In this document: positions 7,771 to 16,889 of the stretch, in pieces | Position numbering within the stretch: the stretch's first letter is position 1 | How the letters are laid out: each line of letters starts with the position of its first letter | From: Hyphomicrobiales bacterium | GTDB taxonomy: Bacteria; Pseudomonadota; Alphaproteobacteria; Rhizobiales; Kaistiaceae | Reading direction: 5' to 3' | Assembly: GCA_017305635.1 (NCBI GenBank) | Contig: JAFKKF010000010.1 | Span: 1 to 64,000, forward strand | Length of the DNA stretch: 64,000 nucleotides | Position numbers and translations under genes: made by a program | The notes under the pieces: model-generated | What the model was told of the DNA's origin: nothing | What the model saw: the letters and a program-made list of their open reading frames with translations, nothing else | The model's database searches: none

Positions 7771-8751
7771 CTATTCGGCGCTGTCCGGCGGGACGGGGCG
7801 CTCGCCGATGCGGCCGCCAAGCTCGGCGACCAGGATGCCGACCACGACCAGCAGGAGCGCGACCAGGTGGAACAGGCCGAAGGGCTCGTCGAGGAGGACG
7901 ACGCCGAAGAGCGCGCCGAAGATCGGCACCAGGTTGGTGAAGAGCGACGCCCTGCCCGGCCCGATCAGCTCGACGCCGCGCATATAGGCGAGTTGGGAGA
8001 GGAAGGACGGGAAGAGGATGATGAAGGCGAGGATCAGCCAGCCCTCGAGCGTCGGCCATTGCGCATCGCCGGCGGCGACCTCGTAGGCGAGCAGCGGGAG
8101 GGAAAGCAGGAAGGCGAGGAAGGCGAGCGCCGCGAAGAGGACGATGCGCGGCACCTTCGGCCGGTTGCGCAGCGCGAGCGTGTAGCCGGCATAGAGCAGG
8201 CAGGCGACGAGGATCAGCGCGTCGCCCATGTTGAGGGTGAAGTCGGCGAGGGTCAGAAGATGGCCGCCGGTTGCGACCACGAAGACGCCGAGGAGCGTCG
8301 CCACGATGCCGGCGACCTGGAGGAGGCGTATCGGAGCGCGATGCAGGAAGGCGGCGCCGATCACGACGTAGATCGGGATGGAGCCCTGCAGGATCGACAT
8401 GTTGACCGCGGTCGTGTGGTGCGCGGCGACGTAGAAGAGCGCGTTGAAGGCGGCAAAGCCGCCGGCGGCCATGAGGATGAGCTTCACCAGGTGCGGGCGC
8501 AGTTCCGGCCAGGCGACCTTCATCTCGCGCCCGGTCGTGACCGCCAGGAAGGCCGAGACGGCCGCCCAGCGGAAGCAGGTGATGACCATGGGCGAGACCT
8601 GCCCGATCGCCATCCGGCCGGCGACCGAATTGGCGCCCCAGCAGGCCATGCCGAAGCACAGCAGCAGATAGGCCTCGATCGCACCGCCGCGCCATTGGGC
8701 GGAGGGCGAGGCGGATCGGGCGGCGCGGTTCGGATCGGCGGGAGCGTTCAC
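7771..8751 (-). CDS. EamA-family (DMT) transporter
   Basis: A 326-residue inner-membrane protein with about ten hydrophobic segments in two repeats, as in drug/metabolite transporters: first half from YLLLCFGMACWGANSVAG, second half from MGDALILVACLLYAGYTLALR. The C-terminal repeat has the usual GPGRASLFTNLVPIFGALFGVVLL stretch where EamA proteins carry their conserved Pro. The substrate cannot be inferred. The start is a GTG at 8749-8751 without a strong Shine-Dalgarno sequence. It is transcribed away from the kinase-like gene at 8871. Confidence 0.88.
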   Translation of the reverse strand: MNAPADPNRAARSASPSAQWRGGAIEAYLLLCFGMACWGANSVAGRMAIGQVSPMVITCFRWAAVSAFLAVTTGREMKVAWPELRPHLVKLILMAAGGFAAFNALFYVAAHHTTAVNMSILQGSIPIYVVIGAAFLHRAPIRLLQVAGIVATLLGVFVVATGGHLLTLADFTLNMGDALILVACLLYAGYTLALRNRPKVPRIVLFAALAFLAFLLSLPLLAYEVAAGDAQWPTLEGWLILAFIILFPSFLSQLAYMRGVELIGPGRASLFTNLVPIFGALFGVVLLDEPFGLFHLVALLLVVVGILVAELGGRIGERPVPPDSAE

Positions 8752-8870
8752 GGCAAGCGCTTATGCCGGTTCACGAGGCGCCGCACCAGTGCCTTCCCGC
8801 ATGGATGCAGGAATGGCGGCCATGGAACGGGGGCATGGCGGGAGGGCTCGGCGGAAGATAGGAAGGCGCC

Positions 8871-9881
8871 GTGGTCCCGGATCCTCCCTCCCAGCCCGAC
8901 CCGGTCGAGGCGCCCTCCTCCGACGTCGCGCTCGCAGCGCTCGCGCGCTATCGGCTCGGTGACATCGCGCCACCGGCGCTGATCAACGTTTCCGAAAATG
9001 CCACCTATCGCGTGGACGGCGCGGAGGGGCGCCCGCGCTTCGCGCTCCGTATCCATCGCATCGGCTATCACACCCGCGCCGGCATCGCCTCGGAGCTCGC
9101 CTGGCTGATGGCGTTGCGGCGCGACGGCGTTGCGCTGACGCCGGTGCCCCTTCCCGGCCGTGACGGCGAGCTGATCCAGGAGGTCGAGGGCCCTGTCCCC
9201 GGCCATCGGCGATACGCGGTGCTCTTCCGATGGGAGGATGGGCGGGAGCCGTCGCCGACCGAGGACCTTGCGGCGAAGTTCGCGATGCTCGGCGAGACCA
9301 GCGCGCGCATGCACCGGCACGTCCGGACATGGCAGCGGCCGGCAGGGTTCGAGCGTCACGTCTGGAATTTCGAGACCAGCCTCGGCGAGCGGCCGCACTG
9401 GGGATCCTGGCGCGACGGCATCGGCGTCGATGCGGCCATCCTGCCGCTGTTCGCGCGCACGGTCGGCGTCATCGGCGAGAGGCTCGCCCGCTTCGGCATG
9501 GAGCCCGAACGGTTCGGCCTCATCCATGCCGACATGCGCCTTGCCAACCTCCTCATCCACGGCGACGACGTGAAGGTGCTCGACTTCGACGATTGCGGCT
9601 TCTCGTGGAACCTCTACGACGCAGCCGCCGCGGTGTCCTTCTTCGAGCACGAGCCGCAGGTGCCGGACCTGCTCGCGGCCTGGGTCGCCGGCTATCGCCG
9701 CATCGCGGACCTGCCGGCCGAGGATGCAGCGGAGATGCCGACTTTCGTCATGCTCCGCCGCCTGCTCCTCGTCGCCTGGATCGGCTCGCATTCCGACACC
9801 GACCTCGCCCGCGCGACGGGCGCCGCCTATACGGCAGGCACGGTCGCGCTCTGCGAACGGTACCTGGCCGGCTTCGGCTAG
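8871..9881 (+). CDS. APH/choline-kinase-family phosphotransferase
   Basis: A 336-residue soluble protein with the aminoglycoside-phosphotransferase/homoserine-kinase-like fold. It has a nucleotide-binding N-lobe (NVSENATYRV, then RIHRIGYHT containing the expected basic residues), the Brenner motif HADMRLANLL (HxDxxxxN) and the DFD-type metal motif VLDFDDCGF. Such proteins phosphorylate small hydroxyl substrates, or proteins in the SrkA group; the substrate here is unknown. The GTG start at 8871 follows AGGAAGG at good spacing. It is convergent with the SMP-30 gene, only 4 bases apart. Confidence 0.85.
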   Translation: MVPDPPSQPDPVEAPSSDVALAALARYRLGDIAPPALINVSENATYRVDGAEGRPRFALRIHRIGYHTRAGIASELAWLMALRRDGVALTPVPLPGRDGELIQEVEGPVPGHRRYAVLFRWEDGREPSPTEDLAAKFAMLGETSARMHRHVRTWQRPAGFERHVWNFETSLGERPHWGSWRDGIGVDAAILPLFARTVGVIGERLARFGMEPERFGLIHADMRLANLLIHGDDVKVLDFDDCGFSWNLYDAAAAVSFFEHEPQVPDLLAAWVAGYRRIADLPAEDAAEMPTFVMLRRLLLVAWIGSHSDTDLARATGAAYTAGTVALCERYLAGFG

Positions 9882-9885
9882 TCGC

Positions 9886-10773
9886 CTACCGATCCCTGAA
9901 GAGGCCTACCGGTGCGCCCGCGACCGGAGAGAGGCCGGCGATCAGCAGTCCCGTCAGGGGATACTTGTCGAGCAGCTCCTTGGGGCGTCCGCCGCGCAGG
10001 CTGGTGACGAAGAGAGTGGCCAGATCGTCGCCCGCGAAGCAGGGCATGGTCGGCGCGGCGACCGGCACGGCGAAGCTCTCGATCAGCGTGCCGTCGGGCG
10101 TGAAGCGGTTGAGGCGCTGCGCGGAGATGCCGGAGCTCCAGTAGTGGCCGGTGGCGTCCGTGGCGCCGCCATCGGGTCGTCCGGTTGCCTCCTCCATGAC
10201 GGCGAGGCGCTTGCGGTTGGAGATCGCGCCGGTTGCCGGATCGAGGTCCCAGCGGTCGATCCACCTGGCGCGCGAGTCCGAGTGGTACAGGAACCGGCCA
10301 TCGGGGGCGAAGGCGAGGCCGTTCGAGACGACGATGCCGTCGACTTTCTTCTCCGCCCTGCCATCGGCGGTGACGCGGTAGAGCGAGCCGATCGGCTCCT
10401 TCACGCTGCGGTCGCTGTCGTCCATCGTGCCCACCCAGAAGGCGCCGTCGGGGCCGACCTTGCCGTCGTTGAGGCGGGTTTCCTTGTTGCCCTTCTCGAT
10501 CTCGACGAGGCCGACCCAGGTCTCGTCCGCCGGGTTCCATATTCCGACCTCCTCGCGCAGCGCGATGACGAGCTTCCCCGACACGGTCAGGCCGAGCGAG
10601 CCGACCTCGGTCGGGAACGTCCAGGAATGGGTCTCGGCATTGCCGAGGTCGAAGCGCCGCACCGCGTGCTCCGTGATGTCGCAGTACCAGAGCACGTTGC
10701 GGCGGGCGTCGAAGACCGGGCTTTCGCCGAGCATCGAGCGGACCGTGCCGCGGGGCGTGAAATCGATGGGCAT
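9886..10773 (-). CDS. SMP-30/gluconolactonase-family sugar lactonase
   Basis: A 295-residue six-bladed beta-propeller of the SMP-30/LRE family, which hydrolyses sugar lactones. Markers are GESPVFDARRNVLWYCDI near the N-terminus (metal Glu), the central RLNDGKVGPDGAFWVGTMD (metal Asn and lid), and SNGLAFAPDGRFLYHSDS with the catalytic Asp region. The frame runs 23 codons further upstream, but the ATG at 10771-10773 is preceded by AAGGAAACGAGG and gives the normal family N-terminus. It is divergent from a sugar ABC importer, fitting a role in oxidative sugar catabolism. Confidence 0.9.
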   Translation of the reverse strand: MPIDFTPRGTVRSMLGESPVFDARRNVLWYCDITEHAVRRFDLGNAETHSWTFPTEVGSLGLTVSGKLVIALREEVGIWNPADETWVGLVEIEKGNKETRLNDGKVGPDGAFWVGTMDDSDRSVKEPIGSLYRVTADGRAEKKVDGIVVSNGLAFAPDGRFLYHSDSRARWIDRWDLDPATGAISNRKRLAVMEEATGRPDGGATDATGHYWSSGISAQRLNRFTPDGTLIESFAVPVAAPTMPCFAGDDLATLFVTSLRGGRPKELLDKYPLTGLLIAGLSPVAGAPVGLFRDR

Positions 10774-10864
10774 TCCTCGTTTCCTTTTCGGGTCCCGGCC
10801 TCCATGCGCCGCGCGGTGGGTGCGCACGCTGCGTCGCCGCAAAACATCAGAACTATCTTACGAA

Positions 10865-10930
10865 TTGAACTGATCTAGATTTAGCCTATAGATTGTCCGT
10901 GTCTGCGGGGGTGGATAACCTCCTCCCCGC
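10865..10930 (+). promoter_or_regulatory. Candidate promoter and leader hairpin of the sugar ABC operon
   Basis: TTGAAC (10865-10870) and TATAGA (10887-10892) are 16 bases apart, a plausible sigma-70 promoter about 78 bases before the binding-protein ATG. The leader then carries a hairpin with stem GCGGGG (10905-10910) and CCCCGC (10925-10930), upstream of GGGAGGA. The surrounding 10774-10969 region also serves the divergent lactonase, so an operator is likely here, but I cannot name it. Confidence 0.45.
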
Positions 10931-10969
10931 GCAAATCATCTCATTCTGGCGCATATCGGGAGGAACTCA

Positions 10970-12055
10970 ATGAAGAGACTTATCGCGTCGCTCGCGATCG
11001 GGGCCGCCGCGTCGGCCCTCATGGCTTCGGGCGCGTTCGCGGCCGACTCGGGCACGATCGCCAAGGCGGTGGGCGGCTATACGTTCGAGGACGCCGCCAA
11101 GGAGAGCCCGGACACCAAGAACTTCCACTCGAAGGACGGCAAGCTGACCTTCGCGATTGTCACCCACACCGCCGGCAACGGCTTCTTCGACCCGGTCTAT
11201 GTCGGCGCGAAGGTTGCGGCCGACGCCTTTGGCATCAATCTCGTGATGCTCGGCTCGGAAGCTCCGGTCGACGACATTCCGCGTGAGATCGAGATCCTGA
11301 ACCAGATCATCCAGGACCCGACCATCGACGGCCTCATCCTCACCACTCCGCAGGTCGGCGCCTATAACGACATCGTCAAGAAGATGCTCGACCAGGGCGT
11401 GCCGGTCGCGACGACGAACTCGTTCGACCCGTCGCTCTACATGCGCGACTTCATCAGCCATACCGGCCAGAGCGCTTCCGCCGCGGCCATCGGCGGCGCC
11501 GCGCTCGCCAAGTGCGTGCTCGACAAGGGCCTGAAGGGCTCGATCATCTTCCCGTCGCAGACGACCGCCGGCAACGTGGAAGTGAACACCCGCGTCACCG
11601 CCGCCTTCGAGGCCGCCGTGAAGGCCCTGAACGACGCCGGCAAGCTCTCCGACTTCAACGTCGATGCCGGCGAGCAGAAGATCGGCATCCCGGTCAACGA
11701 CCAGGACATCGCCGGCTCGCTGGTGACCTACATCGAATCGCGCGGCGACGTCGTCGGCATCTTCGGGCCGAATGGCGCCGTCACCCCCGCGATCGTCGAT
11801 GCGATCACGCAGACCAAGAAGGAAAACCAGATCTGCACGTTCGGCTACGACCTCGGGCCGAAGCAGCTGGAAGGCATCAAGTCGGGCGCCCTCACCGGCT
11901 CGCTCGGACAGCAGCCCTTCATCCAGGGCTTCTGGCCGGTGGTGCAGCTCTATCTGCAGATCGACCGCGGCGTCTCGGCCGCCAATGTCGACACCCGCGC
12001 CCAGCTTGTCACGAAGGACAATGTGGGCTCGATCGGCAAGCGCTTCGAGAACTAG
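10970..12055 (+). CDS. Sugar ABC transporter substrate-binding protein
   Basis: A 361-residue periplasmic protein of the type 1 (ribose/galactose-type, Peripla_BP_4) fold. Residues 1-24 form a Sec signal peptide ending ASGAFA-AD. Mature motifs include FAIVTHTAGNGFFDPVYVGA, IDGLILTTPQ, GVPVATTNSFD and FGYDLGPKQLEGIKSGAL, all typical of this fold. The ATG follows GGGAGGA at 7 bases. It is first in an operon with a fused permease and an ATPase. The sugar is not readable from sequence; FrcB-like and rhamnose/xylose-type binders are the nearest concepts. Confidence 0.92.
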   Translation: MKRLIASLAIGAAASALMASGAFAADSGTIAKAVGGYTFEDAAKESPDTKNFHSKDGKLTFAIVTHTAGNGFFDPVYVGAKVAADAFGINLVMLGSEAPVDDIPREIEILNQIIQDPTIDGLILTTPQVGAYNDIVKKMLDQGVPVATTNSFDPSLYMRDFISHTGQSASAAAIGGAALAKCVLDKGLKGSIIFPSQTTAGNVEVNTRVTAAFEAAVKALNDAGKLSDFNVDAGEQKIGIPVNDQDIAGSLVTYIESRGDVVGIFGPNGAVTPAIVDAITQTKKENQICTFGYDLGPKQLEGIKSGALTGSLGQQPFIQGFWPVVQLYLQIDRGVSAANVDTRAQLVTKDNVGSIGKRFEN

Positions 12056-12153
12056 GTCTGCGCTCCGATTTCCGGGAATGAAGCGGGCGGAAGTGGCGAA
12101 AGCCTCTTCCGCCTTCCCATAGGTCGACCACGAAAACGCGAACAAGCCTGCCG

Positions 12154-14430
12154 ATGGCCGCTGTCGAAATCGCCGCACCCGCCTCCGCGCGCCGCCGCCT
12201 TCCCCTCCAGCTGATCGGCGGATGGGAAGTGGGGCTGATCATCTTCATGGTGATCCTCTACCTGATCGGCGCCTACCTGAACCCGAAGTTCTTCGGCACC
12301 ACCGCCGCCCTCTCCTCGGTGCTGCGCGACGCCGCCCGCTACGGCGTGATGGCGGTCGGCATGACCTTCGTCATCGTCAACAAGGACCTCGACCTCTCGG
12401 TCGGCTCGCTCTACGGCCTCACCGCCGTCGTCTTCTCGGTGGCCTTCTCGCCCTCCTATTTCGACGCCGGCCTGGTGCCGGCGATCGGCTGGGCGCTCGC
12501 CATCGGTCTCTTCGTCGGGCTCGTCAACGGCGTGCTGGTGACGATCCTGCGCGTGCCCGCCTTCATCGCCACGCTGACGATCCTGTTCATAGGCCGTGGC
12601 TTCGTCCTCGGCCTTTCCGGGGGCAAGACCATTTCCTTCATCGAGAAGGCAAAGGGCTATCCGGACTTCTTTATCATCGGCGAGAACAATACCTGGGGCT
12701 TCAACAACCAGGTCTACGTCTTCGTCATCTTCGCCATCGTCGGGATGTTCCTGCTGGCCAAGACGCGCACCGGCTACCAGACCTTCGCCACCGGCGGAAA
12801 CGAGCTCGCCGCCACCTATGCCGGCATATCGACGCGCTGGGTGCGCATGCGCGCCTACCTGATGTCGGCCTTCTGCGCGACCATCGCCGGCCTCATGCAG
12901 GTCGCCCAGGACCGCGGCATGATCGCCCAGTCCGGCCAGGGGCTCGAACTCATCGTCATCGCGGCGGTGATAGTCGGCGGCGCCTCCATCCTCGGCGGGC
13001 GCGGCCGTGTCCTCGGCTCGATGCTCGGCGTCCTCCTCGTCGTGCTCATCGGCAAGGTGCTCGTCGAGGGCGTGCCGACCGTGCGCATCACGATCATCGA
13101 CGGCAAGGAAGTTCCGGTCCAGGCGATGGCGCAGCTCCCGCCGGGCGCCGTGCCGGCCTTTCTCGGCGTGATCCTCATCGTCGCCGTGCTGATCGAGCCC
13201 TGGCTCATCCGGCGCCAGGTCTTCCCGCGCCTCTGGGCGCGGCTGCGCGGCAAGCCGCTGCCGCCGGTCGGCGACGCTACCTCGATCGCCATCGAGGGCG
13301 TGCAGACCAAGGGCTCGCATGCGACCGACCGCGCGCTGAACGCGACGGGGCTGCGCAAGATCCTCGCCCGGCGCGACATAGCGGCGATCCTGCTTGCCGT
13401 CGTCCTCTGGGCGGTCGGGCTCTATCTCCGTCCGGATTTCTGGGGCGGCCTCGACAACAGCTTCAACCTGATCCTCGCCTTCACCGAGGTGGCGCTGCTT
13501 TCGATCGGCCTCACCTTCGTCATCGCCAATGGCGACATCGACCTGTCGGTCGGCTCGGTGCTCGCCATGAGCGGCGCGGCGGCGGGCGCCGCCATGAAAA
13601 TCCTCGGCTACGACCCGTTCACGGCGATCGTCATTGGCCTGCTCGCGGGCTCGGCCGCCGGCGTCGTCAATGCGCTGGTGACGGTGCGCTTCGGGCTGCC
13701 GGCCTTCGTCGCCACGCTCGGCATGTTCTACACGGCGCGCGGCATCTCGGCCTGGATCGTCTCCGGCTTCCCCCTTTCCGGCTTCCCGGAAGGCTACAAC
13801 CTCATCGGCCGCAAGCTGATCGACGTGCTCGCCTACGTCGGGGTCGCGCCGGAGAAGGGAACGCTCTTCTTCGACATAGCCTCGGCGCTCAGCGTCCAGA
13901 GCATATTCATGGGAGTGGTGGCGATCCTCGCCGGCGTCTTCCTCGGCTACACCATCTGGGGGCAGCAGGTCTATGCGACCGGCGGCAACCGGCGTGCGGC
14001 CGACTATGCCGGCATCAATACCGACCGCGTGCGCTTCCTCAGCCTCGTCTTCTCGGCGCTCTGCGCGGCGGCGGCGGGCGTTATCTACATCGCCTTCTAC
14101 CGCTCGTTCACGCCGACCGCCGGCCAGTTCCGCGAGCTCGACGGCATCGCCTCGGTCATCATCGGCGGCGGCTCGATCTTCGGCGGCTACGGCACGATCA
14201 TCGGCTCGCTCGCGGGCGCGGCGGTGATCACGCTGCTCCGCGCCCTCCTCTCGCTGCAGATCATCACGGCGGACGGTTCTTTCGTCCTGCCGCAGCACTG
14301 GGTCAACGTCTTCATCGGCCTCATCCTGATCGTCGCGGTGCTGATCGACATCTGGGTGCGCCAGGCCGGCATATTCGGCCAGATCAAGAGCTTCCTCACG
14401 TCCTCACGTCGGAAACCTGCCAATGCCTGA
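12154..14430 (+). CDS. Sugar ABC transporter permease, two BPD_transp_2 domains fused
   Basis: A 758-residue inner-membrane protein made of two complete sugar-permease domains of the RbsC/FrcC type. The first (about residues 25-355) has AVGMTFVIVNKDLDLSVGS and ATYAGISTRWVRMRAYLMSA. The second (about 410-745) has SIGLTFVIANGDIDLSVGS and ADYAGINTDRVRFLSLVFSA. A polar linker of about 50 residues joins them. Each half has the IDLSVGS signature and the coupling-helix region, so one polypeptide can supply the whole transmembrane pore that normally needs two chains. It overlaps the ATPase gene by 8 bases. I see no frameshift or internal stop, so the fusion looks real. Confidence 0.92.
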   Translation: MAAVEIAAPASARRRLPLQLIGGWEVGLIIFMVILYLIGAYLNPKFFGTTAALSSVLRDAARYGVMAVGMTFVIVNKDLDLSVGSLYGLTAVVFSVAFSPSYFDAGLVPAIGWALAIGLFVGLVNGVLVTILRVPAFIATLTILFIGRGFVLGLSGGKTISFIEKAKGYPDFFIIGENNTWGFNNQVYVFVIFAIVGMFLLAKTRTGYQTFATGGNELAATYAGISTRWVRMRAYLMSAFCATIAGLMQVAQDRGMIAQSGQGLELIVIAAVIVGGASILGGRGRVLGSMLGVLLVVLIGKVLVEGVPTVRITIIDGKEVPVQAMAQLPPGAVPAFLGVILIVAVLIEPWLIRRQVFPRLWARLRGKPLPPVGDATSIAIEGVQTKGSHATDRALNATGLRKILARRDIAAILLAVVLWAVGLYLRPDFWGGLDNSFNLILAFTEVALLSIGLTFVIANGDIDLSVGSVLAMSGAAAGAAMKILGYDPFTAIVIGLLAGSAAGVVNALVTVRFGLPAFVATLGMFYTARGISAWIVSGFPLSGFPEGYNLIGRKLIDVLAYVGVAPEKGTLFFDIASALSVQSIFMGVVAILAGVFLGYTIWGQQVYATGGNRRAADYAGINTDRVRFLSLVFSALCAAAAGVIYIAFYRSFTPTAGQFRELDGIASVIIGGGSIFGGYGTIIGSLAGAAVITLLRALLSLQIITADGSFVLPQHWVNVFIGLILIVAVLIDIWVRQAGIFGQIKSFLTSSRRKPANA

Positions 14431-15208
14431 GAACAGGGAAACGCCCATCGTCGAGATGCGGCACATCTACAAGTCGTTCGGCGCGGTGCGCGCGTTGTCG
14501 GACGTCAATCTCGTCCTCTATCCGGGCGAGATCCTTGGCCTCGTCGGCGACAATTCGGCCGGCAAGTCGACGCTGATGAAGATCATGACCGGCGCCTACC
14601 AGCGCGATACCGGCGACATCCTCATCTCGGGGAAGCCGGTCCATTTCCGCAGCCCGCACGAGAGCCGCGACGTCGGCATCGAGATGATCTACCAGGACTT
14701 CGCGCTCTGCGGGAACATGGACGTCGGCCAGAACATCTTCCTCGGCCGCTGGCCGCGCCGCGGCTTCTTCGTCAACCGCCGCAGGATGTACGAAGAGGCG
14801 AGCGCGGTCCTCAAGCGCCTCAAGGTGGACGTGAACTCGGTCTTCCAGCGCGTCGAGAGCCTGTCGGGCGGGCGCCAGCAATCGGTCGCCATCGCGCGCG
14901 CCATCTCGTTCAATCCGAAGGTGGTCATCCTCGACGAGCCGACCGCCAACCTCTCGGTGATGGCGACGGAGCGGCTCCTCGAGACCATGCTCGAATTGAA
15001 GAAGCAGGGCGTCGCGCAGATCATCATCTCGCACCGCCTGCAGGACATCTTCGCGGTGGGCGACCGGGTGATGGTGCTGAAGCGCGGCGAGAATGTCGGC
15101 GACCGCTACGTCAAGCACTCGACCGAGCAGGAAATCCTCGGTCTCATCGTGCAGGGCACGCGCGAGACCGCGCTGACCGCCGACCAGGCCGTCGCCAAGG
15201 CGGCCTGA
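14423..15208 (+). CDS. Sugar ABC transporter ATP-binding protein
   Basis: A 261-residue single-domain ATPase (FrcA-like, not the double-domain RbsA type). It has Walker A GDNSAGKST, where family members usually have GDNGAGKST; the substituted residue is not essential. The Q loop is YQDF, the signature LSGGRQQ, Walker B VVILDEP, and the switch His lies in IISHRL. The ATG at 14423 overlaps the permease end, so the two are translationally coupled. It completes the importer; two copies would pair with the fused permease. Confidence 0.92.
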   Translation: MPENRETPIVEMRHIYKSFGAVRALSDVNLVLYPGEILGLVGDNSAGKSTLMKIMTGAYQRDTGDILISGKPVHFRSPHESRDVGIEMIYQDFALCGNMDVGQNIFLGRWPRRGFFVNRRRMYEEASAVLKRLKVDVNSVFQRVESLSGGRQQSVAIARAISFNPKVVILDEPTANLSVMATERLLETMLELKKQGVAQIIISHRLQDIFAVGDRVMVLKRGENVGDRYVKHSTEQEILGLIVQGTRETALTADQAVAKAA

Positions 15209-15226
15209 CCGGCACACGAGCAGGCT

Positions 15227-15727
15227 TCAGGCAGCCTCGGCTTCCTGGTTGACGACGCTCTCGGCGATCTCGGTCAGCGTCTGGTCCGTCGCCTTCTCCT
15301 CCTTCAGCGTTGCCTCGAGAAGAGGCACCGCATCATCGAGCCCCAGTTCCTCGGCCCAGGTGCGCAGCGTCCCATAACGCGAAATCTCGTAGTGCTCGAC
15401 CGCCTGCGCGGCCGCGAGCAGACCGGCGTCGAGGGCGGGCGAACCCTCATATTCCTCCATGATCTCGGCACCCTCCTCCGTGATGCCGACGATCGCCTTG
15501 CAGGTCTTGCCCTGCGGCTTCTTGCCGATGATCGAGAAGACCTTCTCGAGGCGCTCGACATGCCTCTCGGTCTGCTGGCGGTGCTTCGCGAAGGCGTCCT
15601 GAAGTTCGCCGCTGTCCGCCGCCTTTGCCATCTTGGGCAGGGTGGCGAGGATCTTCTTCTCGGCGAAATAGATGTCCTTCAGCGTGTCGTGGAAAAGTTC
15701 GTCGAGCGTCTTTGGCTGCTTCGGCAT
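15227..15727 (-). CDS. Ferritin-like DUF892 (YciE/YciF) protein
   Basis: A 166-residue helical protein of the DUF892 family, whose members form dimeric ferritin-like four-helix bundles and are often induced by stress. Seen are TLDELFHDTLKDIYFAEKKIL, then HRQQTERHVERLEKVF, EGSPALDAGLLAAAQAVEHYEISRYGTL and LLEATLKEEKATDQTL: the repeated Glu and ExxH positions are the expected di-metal ligands. The frame extends upstream to 15826, but the ATG at 15725-15727 follows GAGGGA and gives the family N-terminus MPKQPKTLDEL. It probably protects against oxidative stress; its neighbours (YidB, GlsB) are also stress-type proteins. Confidence 0.9.
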   Translation of the reverse strand: MPKQPKTLDELFHDTLKDIYFAEKKILATLPKMAKAADSGELQDAFAKHRQQTERHVERLEKVFSIIGKKPQGKTCKAIVGITEEGAEIMEEYEGSPALDAGLLAAAQAVEHYEISRYGTLRTWAEELGLDDAVPLLEATLKEEKATDQTLTEIAESVVNQEAEAA

Positions 15728-15848
15728 CGGTCGTCCCTCGCTGGAAATGCGGGCGCAGATCTTGCGCGCGCCTGTCTCCCAACGAAGGTGGTCAGCGCGT
15801 GTTCCGTCGGCCGGTCGCACTTTCACGAGGCCTGCGCAGAAACGCGAA

Positions 15849-15873
15849 GAGGGCCGCCCAACGGGCGACCCTC
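15849..15873 (-). terminator. Hairpin terminator after the yidB-glsB pair
   Basis: Inverted repeat GAGGGTCGCCC / GGGCGGCCCTC with one mismatch and a three-base loop, followed on the minus strand by a weakly T-rich tail. It lies 28 bases after the GlsB-like stop codon. Confidence 0.6.
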
Positions 15874-15901
15874 CTCAGGACCTTCTACGGTGCCGACCGG
15901 C

Positions 15902-16168
15902 TTATCGCGGCCCCGCGACCTGGCGCCGCTGGATCGCGCCCCAGACCAGGAGCACGATCACCGCGCCGACGATCGCGCCGATGAAGCCGGCCCCTTCCCC
16001 GTCGTGGTACCAGCCGATCGCCTGGCCGAGATAGGTCGCGACCAGGGCGCCGACGATGCCGAGGATGGTGGTCAGGATGAAGCCGCTCGGCTCGTTGCTG
16101 CCCGGCGTGATGAACTTGGCGACTACGCCGGCGACGAAGCCGATGATGATGGTCCAGACGATGCCCAT
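15902..16168 (-). CDS. GlsB/YeaQ/YmgE-family stress-response membrane protein
   Basis: An 88-residue inner-membrane protein with three hydrophobic segments: IVWTIIIGFVAGVVAKFI, GFILTTILGIVGALVATYLG and GFIGAIVGAVIVLLVWGAI. The loop pattern ITPGSNEPSG is the family's glycine-rich signature. Two starts are possible: an ATG at 16172-16174 that overlaps the yidB stop (ATGA), and an ATG two codons later at 16166-16168. I chose the second because GGGAGG then sits 8 bases upstream rather than 2. It is cotranscribed with yidB. Function is unknown beyond stress association. Confidence 0.85.
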   Translation of the reverse strand: MGIVWTIIIGFVAGVVAKFITPGSNEPSGFILTTILGIVGALVATYLGQAIGWYHDGEGAGFIGAIVGAVIVLLVWGAIQRRQVAGPR

Positions 16169-16170
16169 GC

Positions 16171-16728
16171 TCATGCCCTCCCGAGGAAGCCGGCCGCTTC
16201 GGCCTCGGTCGGCAGGCGCCCCTCGGGCGTCAGCTGGTCGACCGCCGCGGGCAGGATCGATTTCAGGCGCGCGAGCAGCTCGTCCCGGCTGAGGCCGGTC
16301 TGCTTGGTCAGGGCATCGATGCCGTCCTCGCCGAGCGCGTTCTCGAGCTCGCCCGTGGTCGGCTGGCGCTCCGGCCCGTCCTTGACCCAGGAATTGGCGA
16401 CGTCGCCATGGCCGGCATTGTTGAACCGGTCGAGCACTTCCGAAAGGCCGCCGAGGAGGCCGCCCCCGGCCGCAACGGCACCGCCGCCGCCCGTGAACAC
16501 GTTGCGGAGGCCGTCGAGAAGTCCGCCGCCTGCACTCTGCGCCGGCGCGGGCGCCGGCTGCGGCACGGAGGCGGTCCCGCCGATGGGCGGAATGCCGGTG
16601 CCGACCGGCGGGTGGGCGCTGCTGCCGGACCCTCCACCGAAGATCTGTCCGAGCTTGTCGCGGTTCTGATAGCCGGCAATCGCCAGGAGCCCGAGCAGGG
16701 CTATCCAGCGCGAAGAATTGGATGACAT
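16171..16728 (-). CDS. YidB-family (DUF937) protein
   Basis: A 185-residue protein with an N-terminal hydrophobic segment (RWIALLGLLAIAGY), a Gly/Pro-rich linker and a C-terminal YidB/DUF937-type helical region: GGLLGGLSEVLDRFNNAGHGDVANSWV, NALGEDGIDALTKQTGLSRDELLARLKSILP, then the C-terminal LTPEGRLP. The start at 16726-16728 was chosen over an upstream GTG because the longer version would add non-homologous residues; GGGGAACAG precedes it. Molecular function is unknown. It is coupled to the GlsB-like gene. Confidence 0.85.
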   Translation of the reverse strand: MSSNSSRWIALLGLLAIAGYQNRDKLGQIFGGGSGSSAHPPVGTGIPPIGGTASVPQPAPAPAQSAGGGLLDGLRNVFTGGGGAVAAGGGLLGGLSEVLDRFNNAGHGDVANSWVKDGPERQPTTGELENALGEDGIDALTKQTGLSRDELLARLKSILPAAVDQLTPEGRLPTEAEAAGFLGRA

Positions 16729-16889
16729 GGTCTGTTCCCCTCGAAAGTTGCGGAAGACAACGGCGTCCAGCACGAAAAGGTTCCGCGGTCTTGTTCCCGC
16801 GGCGGCTTGCCGCAGCCAGGCTGCCCCCGCCATTGACATTGCCGGGGGCATTCTCCACAGGTCTCCCGCCTTTTCGCGGGAACACGCTT

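Noticed and set aside
12052-14298. A 748-codon open frame on the strand opposite the fused permease, and a 784-codon frame overlapping it on the same strand (12222-14576)
   Set aside because: Both have Arg/Asp/His- or Arg/Pro-rich low-complexity translations typical of off-frame reading of high-G+C genes, with no family motif.
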